Below, piece after piece: positions 34,756 through 44,773 of a DNA stretch of 64,000 nucleotides (positions are counted from its first letter, which is position 1; every line of letters begins with the position of its first letter). Under the pieces are notes generated by a model that had not been told where the DNA came from, searched no databases, and saw only the letters and a list, made by a program, of their open reading frames with translations. This DNA comes from Parapedobacter composti (GTDB taxonomy: Bacteria > Bacteroidota > Bacteroidia > Sphingobacteriales > Sphingobacteriaceae), in the NCBI RefSeq assembly GCF_900112315.1, contig NZ_FOLL01000002.1, forward strand, positions 124,001 to 188,000, read 5' to 3'. Made by a program: the position numbers and the translations under genes.

Positions 34756-36219
34756 TCAAATCTTATTCCAAAGCGTCCCTTCTTTACTGTCTTTGAGCTG
34801 GATGCCCATGGCGCTGAGCCCCTCCCGGATGCGGTCGGACATCGCATAGTCTTTATTCTGCTTGGCTTCGTTGCGCAAGGCAATGACCACCGCCATCAAT
34901 TTATCGAAATCGTCTGAACCGGTATTGTCGTCAACCAGACCGAGCACATCGTAAACAAACTGCTGCATCAATACCCTCAATTGCTCAAGGGAAGCCGCAT
35001 CAATCGCAAGCTTGCCGTCATAGCTGCTATTGATGATACGTACCGCCTCAAACAGTTCAGCAATCAGGATGGGGCTATTAAAGTCATCGTTCATGGCCGC
35101 GTAGCACCGTTGCCGCAACCCTTCAATATCCACATCGGCTTTCTGGGCCGTGGCTTTCAATTTCGGCAGCAGAGCCATGGCGTTCATCAGCCGTTTATAT
35201 CCCTTGTCTGCGGCGTCAAGCGCCTCGTTGGAAAAGTCGAGCGTGCTCCGGTAGTGCGCCTGAAGCATAAAAAAGCGGACGGCCATGGGCGAGTAGCCAC
35301 GGTTCAGCAAGAGATGGCTTCCACTGAACAGTTCATGCGGCAAAAAGCCGTTGCCGGCCGACTTGGACATGCGTGCGCCGTTTACCGTAAGCATGTTGGT
35401 ATGCATCCAATATTTCGCAGGTTGCGTGTGGTTGCAGGCCTGCGACTGCGCAATCTCGTTGGTATGATGCGTAGCCGCCAGATCCATCCCCCCACCGTGG
35501 ATATCGAACTGTTCGCCCAGGTACTTGCTGCTCATGGCCGAGCATTCGATATGCCAACCCGGGAAGCCGACGCTCCATGGCGAAGGCCACCGCATGATAT
35601 GTTCCGGCTTGGCCTTGATCCACAAGGCAAAATCCAACCGGCCGCGCTTTTCATCCTGCCCGTTTAGCTCACGCGTATTGTTGAGCAGGTCGTCCAGCTT
35701 GCGATTGGTCAGGATGGTATAATCATGATCCTGCACATACTTTTCCACATCGAAATATACCGTGCCGTTTACTTCATAGGCATATCCATGCGCAATGATT
35801 TTCTTGACCATTTCGATCTGCTCCGAAATATGGCCCGTTGCCGTGGGTTCAATGCTCGGAGGCAAGGTATTGAAGAGCCGCATCACCTCATGGAAGCCCA
35901 AGGTATACTTCTGTACAATCTCCATCGGTTCCAGCCGCTCCAGTTTGGCCTTTTTGGAAAACTTGTCGTCTCCCTCATCGTTATCCCCTTCCAGGTGGCC
36001 GGCATCGGTGATGTTGCGCACGTAACGTACCTTATAACCCAGGTGCAGCAGGTAGCGGAAAATCAGGTCGAAAGACACAAATGTGCGGCAGTTGCCAAGA
36101 TGCACGTCGCTATATACCGTGGGGCCACAGACATACATGCCCACAAAGGGGGGATTCAGCGGCTCAAACTTTTCCTTCTTCCTTGTTATGGTATTGTAAA
36201 GAACCAATTGGTTATCCAT
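34756..36219 (-). CDS. cysS: cysteine-tRNA ligase
   Basis: 487 residues, class I aminoacyl-tRNA synthetase. The zinc-site cysteine is in YVCGPTVYSDVHLGN with the HIGH-type HLGN motif; GWHIECSAMSSKYLG and HHTNEIAQSQA supply further zinc ligands, and the KMSKS loop is RMSKSAGN. The C-terminal helical anticodon-binding region has EAKQNKDYAMSDRIREGL. Charges tRNA-Cys in the cytoplasm. It is the downstream neighbour of der, 18 bp apart. Confidence 0.97.
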   Translation of the reverse strand: MDNQLVLYNTITRKKEKFEPLNPPFVGMYVCGPTVYSDVHLGNCRTFVSFDLIFRYLLHLGYKVRYVRNITDAGHLEGDNDEGDDKFSKKAKLERLEPMEIVQKYTLGFHEVMRLFNTLPPSIEPTATGHISEQIEMVKKIIAHGYAYEVNGTVYFDVEKYVQDHDYTILTNRKLDDLLNNTRELNGQDEKRGRLDFALWIKAKPEHIMRWPSPWSVGFPGWHIECSAMSSKYLGEQFDIHGGGMDLAATHHTNEIAQSQACNHTQPAKYWMHTNMLTVNGARMSKSAGNGFLPHELFSGSHLLLNRGYSPMAVRFFMLQAHYRSTLDFSNEALDAADKGYKRLMNAMALLPKLKATAQKADVDIEGLRQRCYAAMNDDFNSPILIAELFEAVRIINSSYDGKLAIDAASLEQLRVLMQQFVYDVLGLVDDNTGSDDFDKLMAVVIALRNEAKQNKDYAMSDRIREGLSAMGIQLKDSKEGTLWNKI

Positions 36220-36237
36220 GGGCGCGAAAATACGAAT

Positions 36238-37539
36238 TTATTTCTGCCGGAAATACACTTGGATGGGCACCCCCTCAAAATCAAAATGTTCCCGCAGTTT
36301 GTTTTCAATAAAACGACTGTAAGGTTCTTTGATGTATTGCGGTAAGTTACAGAAAAAGGCAAACATAGGGGATTTTCCGGGCAGCTGGGTAACGTATTTG
36401 ATTTTGACGTATTTGCCCTTTACCGCAGGCGGAGGATAGCTTTCGATGATGGGTAGCATCACATCGTTCAACTTCGACGTGGGTATTTTCTTGACTTTAT
36501 TCTCATAAACCTTGGCGGCCGCTTCTATGGCCTTGAAAATCCGCTGCTTTTCGACCACGGAGGTAAAAACAATCGGTACATCGGTAAAAGGAGCGATCTT
36601 TTCCCGGATGAGATCTTCGAACACCTTGGTGGTCTTGTTATTTTTCTCGATTAGGTCCCATTTATTTACAAGGATAACCACCCCTTTGCGGTTTTTTTCG
36701 GCCAAATGAAAAATATTGATATCTTGCGCTTCAATCCCCTCCGTAGCGTCCAGCATCAATATGACGACATCCGACTCTTCCAACGCTTTGATGGTGCGCA
36801 TCACCGAGTAAAACTCGATGTTTTCCTTCACTTTCGCCTTACGGCGCAGCCCTGCGGTGTCGATGAGAACGAAGTCGTGCCCGAATTGGTTGTAATGAAT
36901 CCGGATGGAGTCTCTCGTCGTGCCGGCAACGGGCGTAACAATGTTCCGCTCTTTACCTACGAGGGCATTGATAAGGGACGATTTGCCCACATTTGGCCGG
37001 CCCACAATAGTGTATTTCGGACGTTCGTCCGCTTCCGGATCTTCCTGCCCGAAATGCTGCACCACTTCGTCCAGCAATTCTCCCGTGCCCGAGCCTGTAA
37101 TGGACGAGATTGGATAAATTTCTCCCAGCCCGAAACTGTAGAATACAGTGGCTTCTTGCTGCAACAACGGATGATCTACCTTATTGACCACCACAAAGAC
37201 CGGCTTCTTGCTGCGGCGGAGCACATCGGCAATGGCATCGTCCAGATCAGTTATTCCGGTGATAACATCCACCATAAACAGGATGACGGACGCCTCTTCA
37301 ATGGCAATAAGCACCTGTTCGCGGATGGCTGCCTCAAACACATCGTCAGACCCATGTACGTACCCGCCCGTATCAACAACCGTAAAGTTCTTGCCCGTCC
37401 ATTCGGCTTGGCCGTAATGCCGGTCGCGGGTAACACCACTGAAGTCGTCTACAATGGCCCTGCGGCTCTCGGTCAGCCGGTTATACAGGGTCGATTTCCC
37501 GACATTCGGCCGGCCTACTATTGCGATGATATTTGCCAT
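36238..37539 (-). CDS. der: ribosome-associated GTPase Der (double Era-like)
   Basis: 433 residues with two tandem G domains: [14 protein letters not shown] at about 8-21 with VDTGG and NKVDHP, then [14 protein letters not shown] near 180 with DTAGL and NKWD. A C-terminal KH-like domain ends in PIQVYFRQK. Needed for 50S assembly. The duplicated domain is diagnostic. Confidence 0.97.
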   Translation of the reverse strand: MANIIAIVGRPNVGKSTLYNRLTESRRAIVDDFSGVTRDRHYGQAEWTGKNFTVVDTGGYVHGSDDVFEAAIREQVLIAIEEASVILFMVDVITGITDLDDAIADVLRRSKKPVFVVVNKVDHPLLQQEATVFYSFGLGEIYPISSITGSGTGELLDEVVQHFGQEDPEADERPKYTIVGRPNVGKSSLINALVGKERNIVTPVAGTTRDSIRIHYNQFGHDFVLIDTAGLRRKAKVKENIEFYSVMRTIKALEESDVVILMLDATEGIEAQDINIFHLAEKNRKGVVILVNKWDLIEKNNKTTKVFEDLIREKIAPFTDVPIVFTSVVEKQRIFKAIEAAAKVYENKVKKIPTSKLNDVMLPIIESYPPPAVKGKYVKIKYVTQLPGKSPMFAFFCNLPQYIKEPYSRFIENKLREHFDFEGVPIQVYFRQK

Positions 37540-37591
37540 AAGACTGCAAAGGTAAGGATAACGAATGGTTTATCGGGCATTTATGAACTAA

Positions 37592-39106
37592 CTACGATCG
37601 GAGCAACGTTAACACATCGTCTAAGTAAGTCCGATCATTTGCCAGCCGAGGTACCTTGTTCTGTCCGCCGAGTTTGCCCCGAGCTTTCATCCAGCGATAG
37701 AACGTACCGTCTGGAGCATTGTGGATGATGGGGAAACGCAACGCCAGATCGTTGAAGCGCTTCGCATCATAATCCGAGTTGACTTCACGCAACGTGGTAT
37801 CCAGCACCCTGCAGAACGTATCAAAATCGTTGGGTTGTTCATCAAATTCAATGATCCACTCGTGCGCACCTGCCTCCTCCCCCTGGAAATAAACCGGCCC
37901 GGCAGTATAATCACGGATGGCCGCCCCCGTTTCCGCGCAGGCCCGCCGCAGCGCTTCGTCCGCATTATCCACGATAACCTCCTCCCCAAACGTATTGATA
38001 TACTGCTTGGTGCGTCCGGTAATCTGGATACGGTAAGGATGGAGATTGACGAATTTGATCGTATCGCCCACGATGTAACGCCATAAGCCTGCGTTGGTAG
38101 AAATCACCAACGCATAATTTTTCCCCAATTCCACCTCATGCAAGCCCAATGTCTTCGGCTGTTCATCATGCAGGTTTTCCACCGGCAGAAACTCATAATA
38201 GATGCCGTAATCAAGCATGAGCAACAAATCTTCTGAATCCGACTGGTCCTGCAAGGCAAAATACCCTTCCGAGGCATTGTAATTCTCCAGGTAATACATC
38301 CGGTCAGAAGGAATCAGCTTTTTGAATTGCTCGCGGTATGGTTTGAAGCTCACCCCGCCGTGGCTGTAAAATTCCAAGTTGGGCCATACTTCCAGCAAGT
38401 TTGCCTTACCCGTTATCTCCAGGATACGCTTGGCCAGCACCACATTCCAAGTGGGCACGCCCGACAGGTTGGTTACATTCTCAAGAATCGTCAATTGAGC
38501 CACATTTTCGATCTTCTCTTCGAAGTTGGGGTTCAGTGTCGTTTCGACATCGGGGGTACGGTTTAATTCTGCCCAGAACGGCAGGTTACGGATAATGATG
38601 GACGAAAGATCGCCATAATAGGAATCTGAATTGAAGCTGTTGATTTGCGAGCTACCCCCCAGCACCACCGCTTTCCCGGTCAGTATTTTCGTGTCCGGGC
38701 GGTTGTGGCAATACACAGACAGCATGTCTTTACCGCCTTGGAAATGGCAGTCTTCCAGTGCCTCTTCGCTGACGGGAATAAACTTACTGCGATCTGCCGT
38801 GGTACCCGACGATTTGGCAAACCACTTGATATCCGAAGGCCATAAGATATTCTGCTCCCCTTTAATCATGCGGTCGATATAAGGCTTCAGGCTGTTATAG
38901 TCCTGTAAAGGCACCCGTTCCTTGTAAGTTTCAGCAGTCAGTATAGAGCTGTAGCCGTATTTCTTACCCCATTCCGTGGCTTCAGCCGCGGAGATGAGGC
39001 TTTGGAACCATTCGTCCTGCACCTCGTGCGGATATTTCATGAAAAGCTCGATTTGGTGAATCCGCTTTTTCATGATCCAAGTGAATATTGAATTGATGAG
39101 GGCCAT
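37592..39106 (-). CDS. GH3 auxin-responsive promoter family protein (acyl-adenylate/amide synthetase fold)
   Basis: 504 residues of the GH3 superfamily: FAKSSGTTADRSKFIPVS with the ATP-binding SSGTT motif, VPTWNVVLAKRILE, LYHGGVSF-like SHGGVSFKPYR and EVIVDNADEALRRAC. Plant members conjugate amino acids to acyl groups; bacterial members are common in Bacteroidota but their substrate is not established. It is 5 bp from the lptB gene, transcribed downstream of it. Confidence 0.85.
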   Translation of the reverse strand: MALINSIFTWIMKKRIHQIELFMKYPHEVQDEWFQSLISAAEATEWGKKYGYSSILTAETYKERVPLQDYNSLKPYIDRMIKGEQNILWPSDIKWFAKSSGTTADRSKFIPVSEEALEDCHFQGGKDMLSVYCHNRPDTKILTGKAVVLGGSSQINSFNSDSYYGDLSSIIIRNLPFWAELNRTPDVETTLNPNFEEKIENVAQLTILENVTNLSGVPTWNVVLAKRILEITGKANLLEVWPNLEFYSHGGVSFKPYREQFKKLIPSDRMYYLENYNASEGYFALQDQSDSEDLLLMLDYGIYYEFLPVENLHDEQPKTLGLHEVELGKNYALVISTNAGLWRYIVGDTIKFVNLHPYRIQITGRTKQYINTFGEEVIVDNADEALRRACAETGAAIRDYTAGPVYFQGEEAGAHEWIIEFDEQPNDFDTFCRVLDTTLREVNSDYDAKRFNDLALRFPIIHNAPDGTFYRWMKARGKLGGQNKVPRLANDRTYLDDVLTLLRS

Positions 39107-39111
39107 AGGTG

Positions 39112-39846
39112 TTATAGCTTTTTTCTACGCAGCTCAAAGTTGCGGCCCAGGTAAAACTTACGGGCCATTTCATTGACCGAGATTTCTTCGGGCGTGCCGG
39201 CAAGCATAATCTTACCTTCGGTAAGCAAGTATGCCCTGTCGGTAATGGACAGCGTTTCCTGCACGTTATGGTCGGTAATCAAGATACCAATGTTACGGTG
39301 TTTGAGTTTAGAAACTATCGTCTGGATTTCCTCTACGGCGATGGGGTCAACACCGGCAAAAGGCTCGTCAAGCAAGATAAAATTAGGATTTGCCGCCAAA
39401 GCACGGGCAATTTCTGTACGGCGGCGCTCGCCTCCCGAGAGCAAGTCGCCCCGATTTTTGCGGACACGATTCAAGCTGAATTCTGCCAGCAATTCCTCCA
39501 GTTTTTCCTGCCGCTCCGCTTTATCCTGGTAATGGATTTCCAACACGGCCATGATATTATGTTCCACCGATAGTTTCCTGAACACCGAGGCTTCCTGTGC
39601 CAGGTAACCGATCCCCTTCTGTGCCCTGCGGTACATCGGGTCTTCGGTAATTTCCTCGTCGTCCAGGTAAACATGGCCTTCATTAGGCTTGATAAGGCCC
39701 ACTATCATGTAAAACGATGTGGTTTTGCCCGCCCCGTTGGGTCCCAGCAGCCCCACAATTTCTCCCTGCGACACTTCAAACGACACATCGTTTACCACCG
39801 TGCGCTGCCTGTATTTCTTGATAAGGTGTTCTGCTCTTAGTATCAT
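39112..39846 (-). CDS. lptB: LPS export ABC transporter ATP-binding protein
   Basis: 244 residues: Walker A GPNGAGKT near 35-42, signature [15 protein letters not shown], Walker [14 protein letters not shown] and switch histidine [10 protein letters not shown]. The pattern [17 protein letters not shown] and [17 protein letters not shown] matches LptB specifically. It powers lipopolysaccharide transport across the inner membrane with LptF/G (not in this window) and LptC (46196). Confidence 0.93.
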   Translation of the reverse strand: MILRAEHLIKKYRQRTVVNDVSFEVSQGEIVGLLGPNGAGKTTSFYMIVGLIKPNEGHVYLDDEEITEDPMYRRAQKGIGYLAQEASVFRKLSVEHNIMAVLEIHYQDKAERQEKLEELLAEFSLNRVRKNRGDLLSGGERRRTEIARALAANPNFILLDEPFAGVDPIAVEEIQTIVSKLKHRNIGILITDHNVQETLSITDRAYLLTEGKIMLAGTPEEISVNEMARKFYLGRNFELRRKKL

Positions 39847-39870
39847 TTCGTAGTGCCTAACCGGCTTTAA

Positions 39871-41571
39871 CTAAATCCGGATGTCCTTTATATTCAATTG
39901 GATGTTTCTTTTGCTTCGCCAAACGTTTTCCTCGATGGTATAACACATATCGAATACACTGCCCCGGTTAATCGCCTCCGCATACCCTCCCAGCCCAAAA
40001 CCTATACAATCAAACGCGGCCGTGCCCGGCTGCATCACCGTCATTTTGAGGTGGCTGCCGCCCACAACCGCCGCGGGACCACAAACCCCGACCCCCTTAC
40101 TGAGGAACAGAGGTGTCTCGTTCTGCGGCCCGAATGGCTCAAACTGCCGCAAAATACGGAAAAACTTGGCATCAATGGCCGACATGTCCAACACGGCATC
40201 GATCAGAATCTCCCGTTGCAGCATATCCGGGAGGATATTAGCCGACACCACCTCTTCGAACCGCTGCTGGAACAGCGGGATGTTTTCAGGCTTCATGGTC
40301 AACCCGGCGGCGTATTTATGCCCCCCGAACTGATCAAGCAGGTCGCTGCAGGCATTAAGCGCTTCATACAAATCAAAGCCCATTACAGATCGCGCCGATC
40401 CAGTCACATGTCCGTTCGTTTGCGTAAGCACCACGGTAGGCCGGTAATATTTCTCGGTAAGCCGTGTAGCCACGATACCGATAACCCCTTTATGCCAGTC
40501 CGGCCGGAACACCACGGTACTTTTCCGTTCCTGCAGGGCCTCGTCGCCATCAATCATAGCCAATGCCTCTTCGGTAATCCGCACATCGAAATCCTTGCGC
40601 TGGGCATTCTGCACATCAATGCTGCTGCTATATACGGATGCCTCCTGCATGGATTTCGAAACCAATAATTTAACCGCATCCTTCGCATGATCTATCCGCC
40701 CCGCGGCGTTGATGCGGGGGCCAATCTGGAATACAATGTCGTTTACGGTAAAGTTGCCCGTTTTATGGGTAGACAAATCAATCAGCGATTGCAGGCCGCA
40801 GCAGGGATTGCTGTTTAACTTTTGAAGCCCGAAATGCGTAAGCACGCGGTTTTCGCCCGTAATGGGTACCATATCCGACGCGATGCCCACGGCAACCAGA
40901 TCCAGGTATTGGTAACATTGGTTGACATCCATGTTATTTTTCAGGATAAACGCTTGGATGATTTTGAAACCAATGGCACAGCCCGGCAGCTCCTTATAAG
41001 GATAAGGGCAGTCGGCACGCTTGGGATCCAGAACCGCTACAGCATCCGGTAACCGGTCGCCCGGCAGGTGGTGATCGCCGATGATGAAATCGACGCCGCG
41101 TTGCCGGGCGTATGCGATTTTATCGACAGCCTTGATACCGCAGTCCAACGCGATAACCAACGAAAAGCCTTGATCAGCAGCATAGTCAATGCCTTGAATG
41201 GATATCCCATACCCTTCTGTATAGCGGTCGGGCAAATAAAACTCGAGCCGTGAATGGAACTGCCGGAAGAAGCTGTACACCGTGGCCACGGCCGTGGTGC
41301 CGTCCACATCGTAGTCACCGTAGATGAGCACTTTCTCGTTATTGCCGATCGCCCGTTCGATACGCGCAATGGCCTTATCCATATCGCGCATCAGAAAGGG
41401 GTCGTGAAGCGCGGATAGGTCCGGACGGAAAAACCGCTTAGCATCCTCGAAACACCCAATACCCCTGCTAACCAGCAGATCTGCCAAAATCATGCTGATA
41501 CCAAGTTCATCACGGAGCTTTTGTGAAGCCGCGGGATTATGGCATGAAGCGATAGCCCATCTTTTCTGCAT
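39871..41571 (-). CDS. recJ: single-stranded-DNA-specific exonuclease
   Basis: 566 residues. DHH phosphoesterase motifs: the Asp pair in YGDYDVDGTTAV, ALDCGIKA, and the DHH motif in GDHHLPGD. The DHHA1 half has GHVTGSARSV and GGHKYAAGLTM, followed by an OB-fold region. Degrades 5' single strands in recombination and repair. It is divergent from the MBL hydrolase, with a shared inverted repeat between them. Confidence 0.95.
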   Translation of the reverse strand: MQKRWAIASCHNPAASQKLRDELGISMILADLLVSRGIGCFEDAKRFFRPDLSALHDPFLMRDMDKAIARIERAIGNNEKVLIYGDYDVDGTTAVATVYSFFRQFHSRLEFYLPDRYTEGYGISIQGIDYAADQGFSLVIALDCGIKAVDKIAYARQRGVDFIIGDHHLPGDRLPDAVAVLDPKRADCPYPYKELPGCAIGFKIIQAFILKNNMDVNQCYQYLDLVAVGIASDMVPITGENRVLTHFGLQKLNSNPCCGLQSLIDLSTHKTGNFTVNDIVFQIGPRINAAGRIDHAKDAVKLLVSKSMQEASVYSSSIDVQNAQRKDFDVRITEEALAMIDGDEALQERKSTVVFRPDWHKGVIGIVATRLTEKYYRPTVVLTQTNGHVTGSARSVMGFDLYEALNACSDLLDQFGGHKYAAGLTMKPENIPLFQQRFEEVVSANILPDMLQREILIDAVLDMSAIDAKFFRILRQFEPFGPQNETPLFLSKGVGVCGPAAVVGGSHLKMTVMQPGTAAFDCIGFGLGGYAEAINRGSVFDMCYTIEENVWRSKRNIQLNIKDIRI

Positions 41572-41629
41572 ATGTTTCCTCTATATAAGCTGTCCTCAAT
41601 GGCAGCCGAGAGATCGATAAATCTGCCTC

Positions 41630-41655
41630 TTATGCAAACGCAGGCACTTGCATAA
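41630..41655. promoter_or_regulatory. inverted repeat TTATGCAA-N10-TTGCATAA (candidate operator)
   Basis: Arms at 41630-41637 and 41648-41655 are fully complementary (8 of 8), with 18 bp between arm starts. The right arm covers the putative -33 element of the promoter for the MBL gene. It lies in the divergent recJ-MBL gap and so could control either gene. Confidence 0.55.
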
Positions 41656-41677
41656 AAAGCAATTTTACCTAAGTTTG
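41648..41677 (+). promoter_or_regulatory. Bacteroidota promoter for the MBL hydrolase gene
   Basis: TTG at 41648-41650 and TAAGTTTG at 41670-41677 match the -33 and -7 boxes, 19 bp apart and 28 bp before the start codon at 41706. The -33 box lies inside the inverted repeat at 41630-41655. Confidence 0.6.
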
Positions 41678-41705
41678 TATCCTACGAAGCTGTAAAGATA
41701 AAAAC

Positions 41706-42488
41706 ATGCAAGCACATTCTTTATTCGAAGGTTCATTTTCCGTCGATTCATCCAAAAAGTTCATTCCATTTGACGCCAGCAAAGACAATAAGAAAGACCG
41801 CCCGGGGTCGCTATTTATCCACGTGCATCCATTTCTAATTGAATCGGCGGCCGGACTGCTGCTGCTCGATACCGGCATTGGCCACACGCTGCCTGATGGT
41901 ACGCTGCAATTGCATAATAATATACGCAAAGCCGGTTTTGAACCAAGCGACATCCGATACGTACTGCTGTCGCACCTGCATAAAGATCATGCAAGCGGCA
42001 TGGTGCTGGAACAAGACGGACAATTGCGGCTGGCATTTCCAGACGCCGAATATGTCATCCAGCGAGGCGAATGGGAAGACGCTTATAGCGGCAAGTCAGA
42101 CTCCTACAAAACAGAGCTGTTCGATGTGCTGCAACGAAGCGGCAACTTGTTGTTGATAGATGGCGACGGCATACTGAACAACGAAGTCAGCTATGAAGTT
42201 TCAGGAGGCCACACACCCCATCATCAGGTATTCCATATCCGCACAGGGGGCGAGCATTACTTTTTCGGGGGCGACGAAGCCCCGGAGCCTGAACAGTTTT
42301 TCCGCCAATTTGCGGCGAAATATGACTATGATGGGCGGAAATCCATGACCCTGCGTCAACAGTACTTTGAACAGGGGTGTGCCGAAGGCTGGGTGTTTCT
42401 GATGTACCATTCTACCAACATCGCTATCGGGCGGCCCGAACCAAAAGAAACCGGAGGCTACCGCCTGGTAGATGCCACAGGGGGATAG
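41706..42488 (+). CDS. MBL-fold metallo-hydrolase
   Basis: 260 residues. Metal motif HLHKDH (HxHxDH) in VLLSHLHKDHASGM near residues 94-107, preceded by the strand LLLLDTGIGHTLPDG; later histidines in SGGHTPHHQVF and the aspartate in YFFGGDEAPEP complete the two-metal site. Substrate unknown; the quorum-sensing lactonase-like subgroup also has this shape. It has its own promoter and a possible operator. Confidence 0.85.
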   Translation: MQAHSLFEGSFSVDSSKKFIPFDASKDNKKDRPGSLFIHVHPFLIESAAGLLLLDTGIGHTLPDGTLQLHNNIRKAGFEPSDIRYVLLSHLHKDHASGMVLEQDGQLRLAFPDAEYVIQRGEWEDAYSGKSDSYKTELFDVLQRSGNLLLIDGDGILNNEVSYEVSGGHTPHHQVFHIRTGGEHYFFGGDEAPEPEQFFRQFAAKYDYDGRKSMTLRQQYFEQGCAEGWVFLMYHSTNIAIGRPEPKETGGYRLVDATGG

Positions 42489-42495
42489 CCTTTCG

Positions 42496-42615
42496 TCAAA
42501 GCAGCCCCAACACCGCCACAACAGGCCTGTGGTCTGAAGCATAGGTTTCAGCAACCACATGGTGTTCAAGCACTTCCATAGCCGTCTGCGGCCGATAAAA
42601 AATATAGTCGATCAC
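42496..42615 (-). pseudogene. C-terminal fragment of an endonuclease/exonuclease/phosphatase family gene
   Basis: About 39 residues ending at the stop at 42496 match the C-terminal signature of EEP-fold hydrolases: VIDYIFYRPQTAMEVL followed by ASDHRPVVAVLGLL (the catalytic SDH motif). The upstream part of the frame (to 42714) shows no homology and the other catalytic motifs are missing. A deleted gene is the likely explanation. Confidence 0.7.
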
Positions 42616-42676
42616 GCAATAACTTAATACTCCCCTAACACTCAAGTAATTTCCCTTCTTCACATTTGTGTGCAAT

Positions 42677-42790
42677 ATGGTATACCTGTTAGAAATAGCC
42701 GTTTGCATCTCCATCCTTTGCTTGATTGCGGTATCTTATTTATTTGTGAAATACATCGATGTAAGGTTTGAAGACAGGGAAGACTACTAA
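42677..42790 (+). CDS. 37-residue single-helix membrane peptide
   Basis: ATG at 42677 opens a 37-codon frame: a hydrophobic helix at about residues 4-24 (LLEIAVCISILCLIAV) and an acidic-basic cytoplasmic tail ending KYIDVRFEDREDY. Its stop (TAA, 42788-42790) is only 9 bp before the next gene, which fits an operon. CACATTTG (42661-42668) nearly matches the -7 consensus. Short single-helix peptides like this are often missed. No family recognised. Confidence 0.5.
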   Translation: MVYLLEIAVCISILCLIAVSYLFVKYIDVRFEDREDY

Positions 42791-42799
42791 CATCAGCTT

Positions 42800-43651
42800 A
42801 TGAGTAAACGGGATGTAGACTTAGTTGTGATTTCGGACGTACACTTGGGTACTTATGGATGCCATGCCAAGGAACTGCTTCGCTACCTCAAAAGTATCCG
42901 GCCAAGACAAATCCTCCTCAATGGCGACATCATTGACATCTGGCAATTCAGCAAACGGTATTGGCCAGAATCCCACATGAAGGTGGTGCGGAAAATCCTC
43001 AAATTTGTGGCCGAAGGGGTTCCTGTGACTTACCTAACAGGCAACCACGACGAAATGCTCCGCAAGTTTGCCGATTTCCGGCTGGGATCACTGACCCTCA
43101 CAAACAAGCTTTCCCTGCGTGTGGGTAAAAAGCAAGCGTGGGTATTCCACGGCGACATTTTTGACGTGACCATGCAGCACTCCAAATGGCTTGCACGGTT
43201 GGGTGCGATTGGTTACGATAGCCTAATTCTGCTAAACAGCATGGTCAACTGGATGCTCACGAAGCTGGGGCGGGAAAAGATGAGTCTCTCAAAAAAAATC
43301 AAGAACAGCATCAAAAATGCGGTGAAGTTCATTAACGACTTTGAGGTGACGGCGGCCACGCTGGCCATCGAAAAAGGTTATCAGTATGTTATCTGCGGCC
43401 ACATCCACCAGCCCGAAATCCGCCAAATCGAAACCGACAAAGGGGCCGTGACTTATCTTAATTCTGGCGACTGGGTGGAAAATCTTACCGCACTGGAATA
43501 TCATGACGGCGCATGGAGCATCTACCGATACCACGCCAAAGACTATATCTCGGCCGATCTGGAACTTGACACGTCTGAGAATGACGACCTAAGCGATAAG
43601 CTCGACATTAGACGGCTATTGGATTTACTTAAGTCCGAGCCGGCGGTATGA
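42800..43651 (+). CDS. LpxH-like UDP-2,3-diacylglucosamine diphosphatase family metallophosphoesterase
   Basis: 283 residues of the calcineurin fold: ISDVHLG, LNGDIIDIW, LTGNHDE, FHGDIFD and CGHIHQPE in order, which gives the full two-metal site. The family hydrolyses UDP-2,3-diacylglucosamine in lipid A synthesis. A second, more canonical LpxH is at 55635, so this copy may have a different phosphoester substrate. Confidence 0.82.
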   Translation: MSKRDVDLVVISDVHLGTYGCHAKELLRYLKSIRPRQILLNGDIIDIWQFSKRYWPESHMKVVRKILKFVAEGVPVTYLTGNHDEMLRKFADFRLGSLTLTNKLSLRVGKKQAWVFHGDIFDVTMQHSKWLARLGAIGYDSLILLNSMVNWMLTKLGREKMSLSKKIKNSIKNAVKFINDFEVTAATLAIEKGYQYVICGHIHQPEIRQIETDKGAVTYLNSGDWVENLTALEYHDGAWSIYRYHAKDYISADLELDTSENDDLSDKLDIRRLLDLLKSEPAV

Positions 43652-43725
43652 AGATAACCTTCAGGCTTGTTTTGCCAATTGTTAATTAACCGCTATTATT
43701 GTAGTGCCATTGCGGCACATGCAAT

Positions 43726-44706
43726 ATGATTGATCAGTTCCGGAAATATACGCCGTTAAACATAGTCTTGCTTTCGTTGATTGGGCTTTTGCTATGCCTG
43801 GGCGTATTCACGCACCTTCCGGAAAACCTGATGCCGGTATTCTTCGAGCCGGCCATCAGCAATTTTACGGGAAAATTGTCGCCTCAGAACATCTCACCCG
43901 AAACAAATGTCGTTATTACATTGGCCCTTACCATCGCGCAAGCGTTGATGATAAACCGGGTGGTCAATCAATTTAACTTAGTGGGCCGCCCCAGCTTTTT
44001 GGCTGCCTTGATGTACGTGACACTTGCCAGCTTAGTACTACCTTTTTTGGTCCTGTCTCCCATACTGATTTGCAATTTCCTGGCTATCTGGATGCTCAGC
44101 AAACTCCTCAACATTTACAGACGTACGGAAATCAAGTCGTTAATGTTTGATCTGGGGATGATTGTTGCCCTGGGCAGCCTGGTATATTTCCCCTTTATCA
44201 TGATGCTACTGTTGCTGTGGTGTAGCTTGATGATCTTCCGGGCATTCAACTGGCGAGAGTGGCTGGCCGCCCCCATCGGTTTTGTCAGCGTTTATTTTCT
44301 GTTAAGCGTCGTTTACCTGTGGTTTGATCGGATGGACGAATTTTACGAGATATGGCTGCCTTTTGCCTATCCGCTTCCAACCTCCATCCACATGGAAACT
44401 TATGATTATCTGGTGCTGTTCCCGGTTGTGGTCATTCTCATCCTGTTTTTCTTTACGTTAAGACAGAACCTTCTGAAAAGCGTGGTACACATCCGTAAGT
44501 CGTTCCAGCTCCTATTTTGCATGGCTGTGCTGTCTGTCGCCTCGTTTTACCTGAACGCCGATTTAGCCATTAACCATTTTCTGTTATGTGTGCCTCCGAT
44601 AGCCATATACATGACCTATTATTTTAACTACGCCACCCTGCGGTGGCTATATGAAGGTGCGTTTGCCCTACTACTGGCCACCATCATTTATTTTCAATTT
44701 TTCTAA
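43726..44706 (+). CDS. DUF6427 family polytopic membrane protein
   Basis: 326 residues with about nine hydrophobic helices; starts MIDQFRKYTPLNIVLL. The arrangement and RLYHLFRAFNWREW-like segment (MIFRAFNWREWLAAPIGF) match DUF6427, a Bacteroidota-specific family of unknown function found close to LPS and envelope genes, as here. Confidence 0.75.
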   Translation: MIDQFRKYTPLNIVLLSLIGLLLCLGVFTHLPENLMPVFFEPAISNFTGKLSPQNISPETNVVITLALTIAQALMINRVVNQFNLVGRPSFLAALMYVTLASLVLPFLVLSPILICNFLAIWMLSKLLNIYRRTEIKSLMFDLGMIVALGSLVYFPFIMMLLLLWCSLMIFRAFNWREWLAAPIGFVSVYFLLSVVYLWFDRMDEFYEIWLPFAYPLPTSIHMETYDYLVLFPVVVILILFFFTLRQNLLKSVVHIRKSFQLLFCMAVLSVASFYLNADLAINHFLLCVPPIAIYMTYYFNYATLRWLYEGAFALLLATIIYFQFF

Positions 44707-44773
44707 GCAATTTAAAAACAGCGTTTTAACCTTTTTTAACAAAAAGAATAACCCGCTTCAATTAAAAATTAGA

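Noticed and set aside
42616-42714. N-terminal part of the EEP-like ORF as a working small protein
   Set aside because: Only the last 39 codons match the family; upstream codons look random and the catalytic N-terminal motifs are absent.
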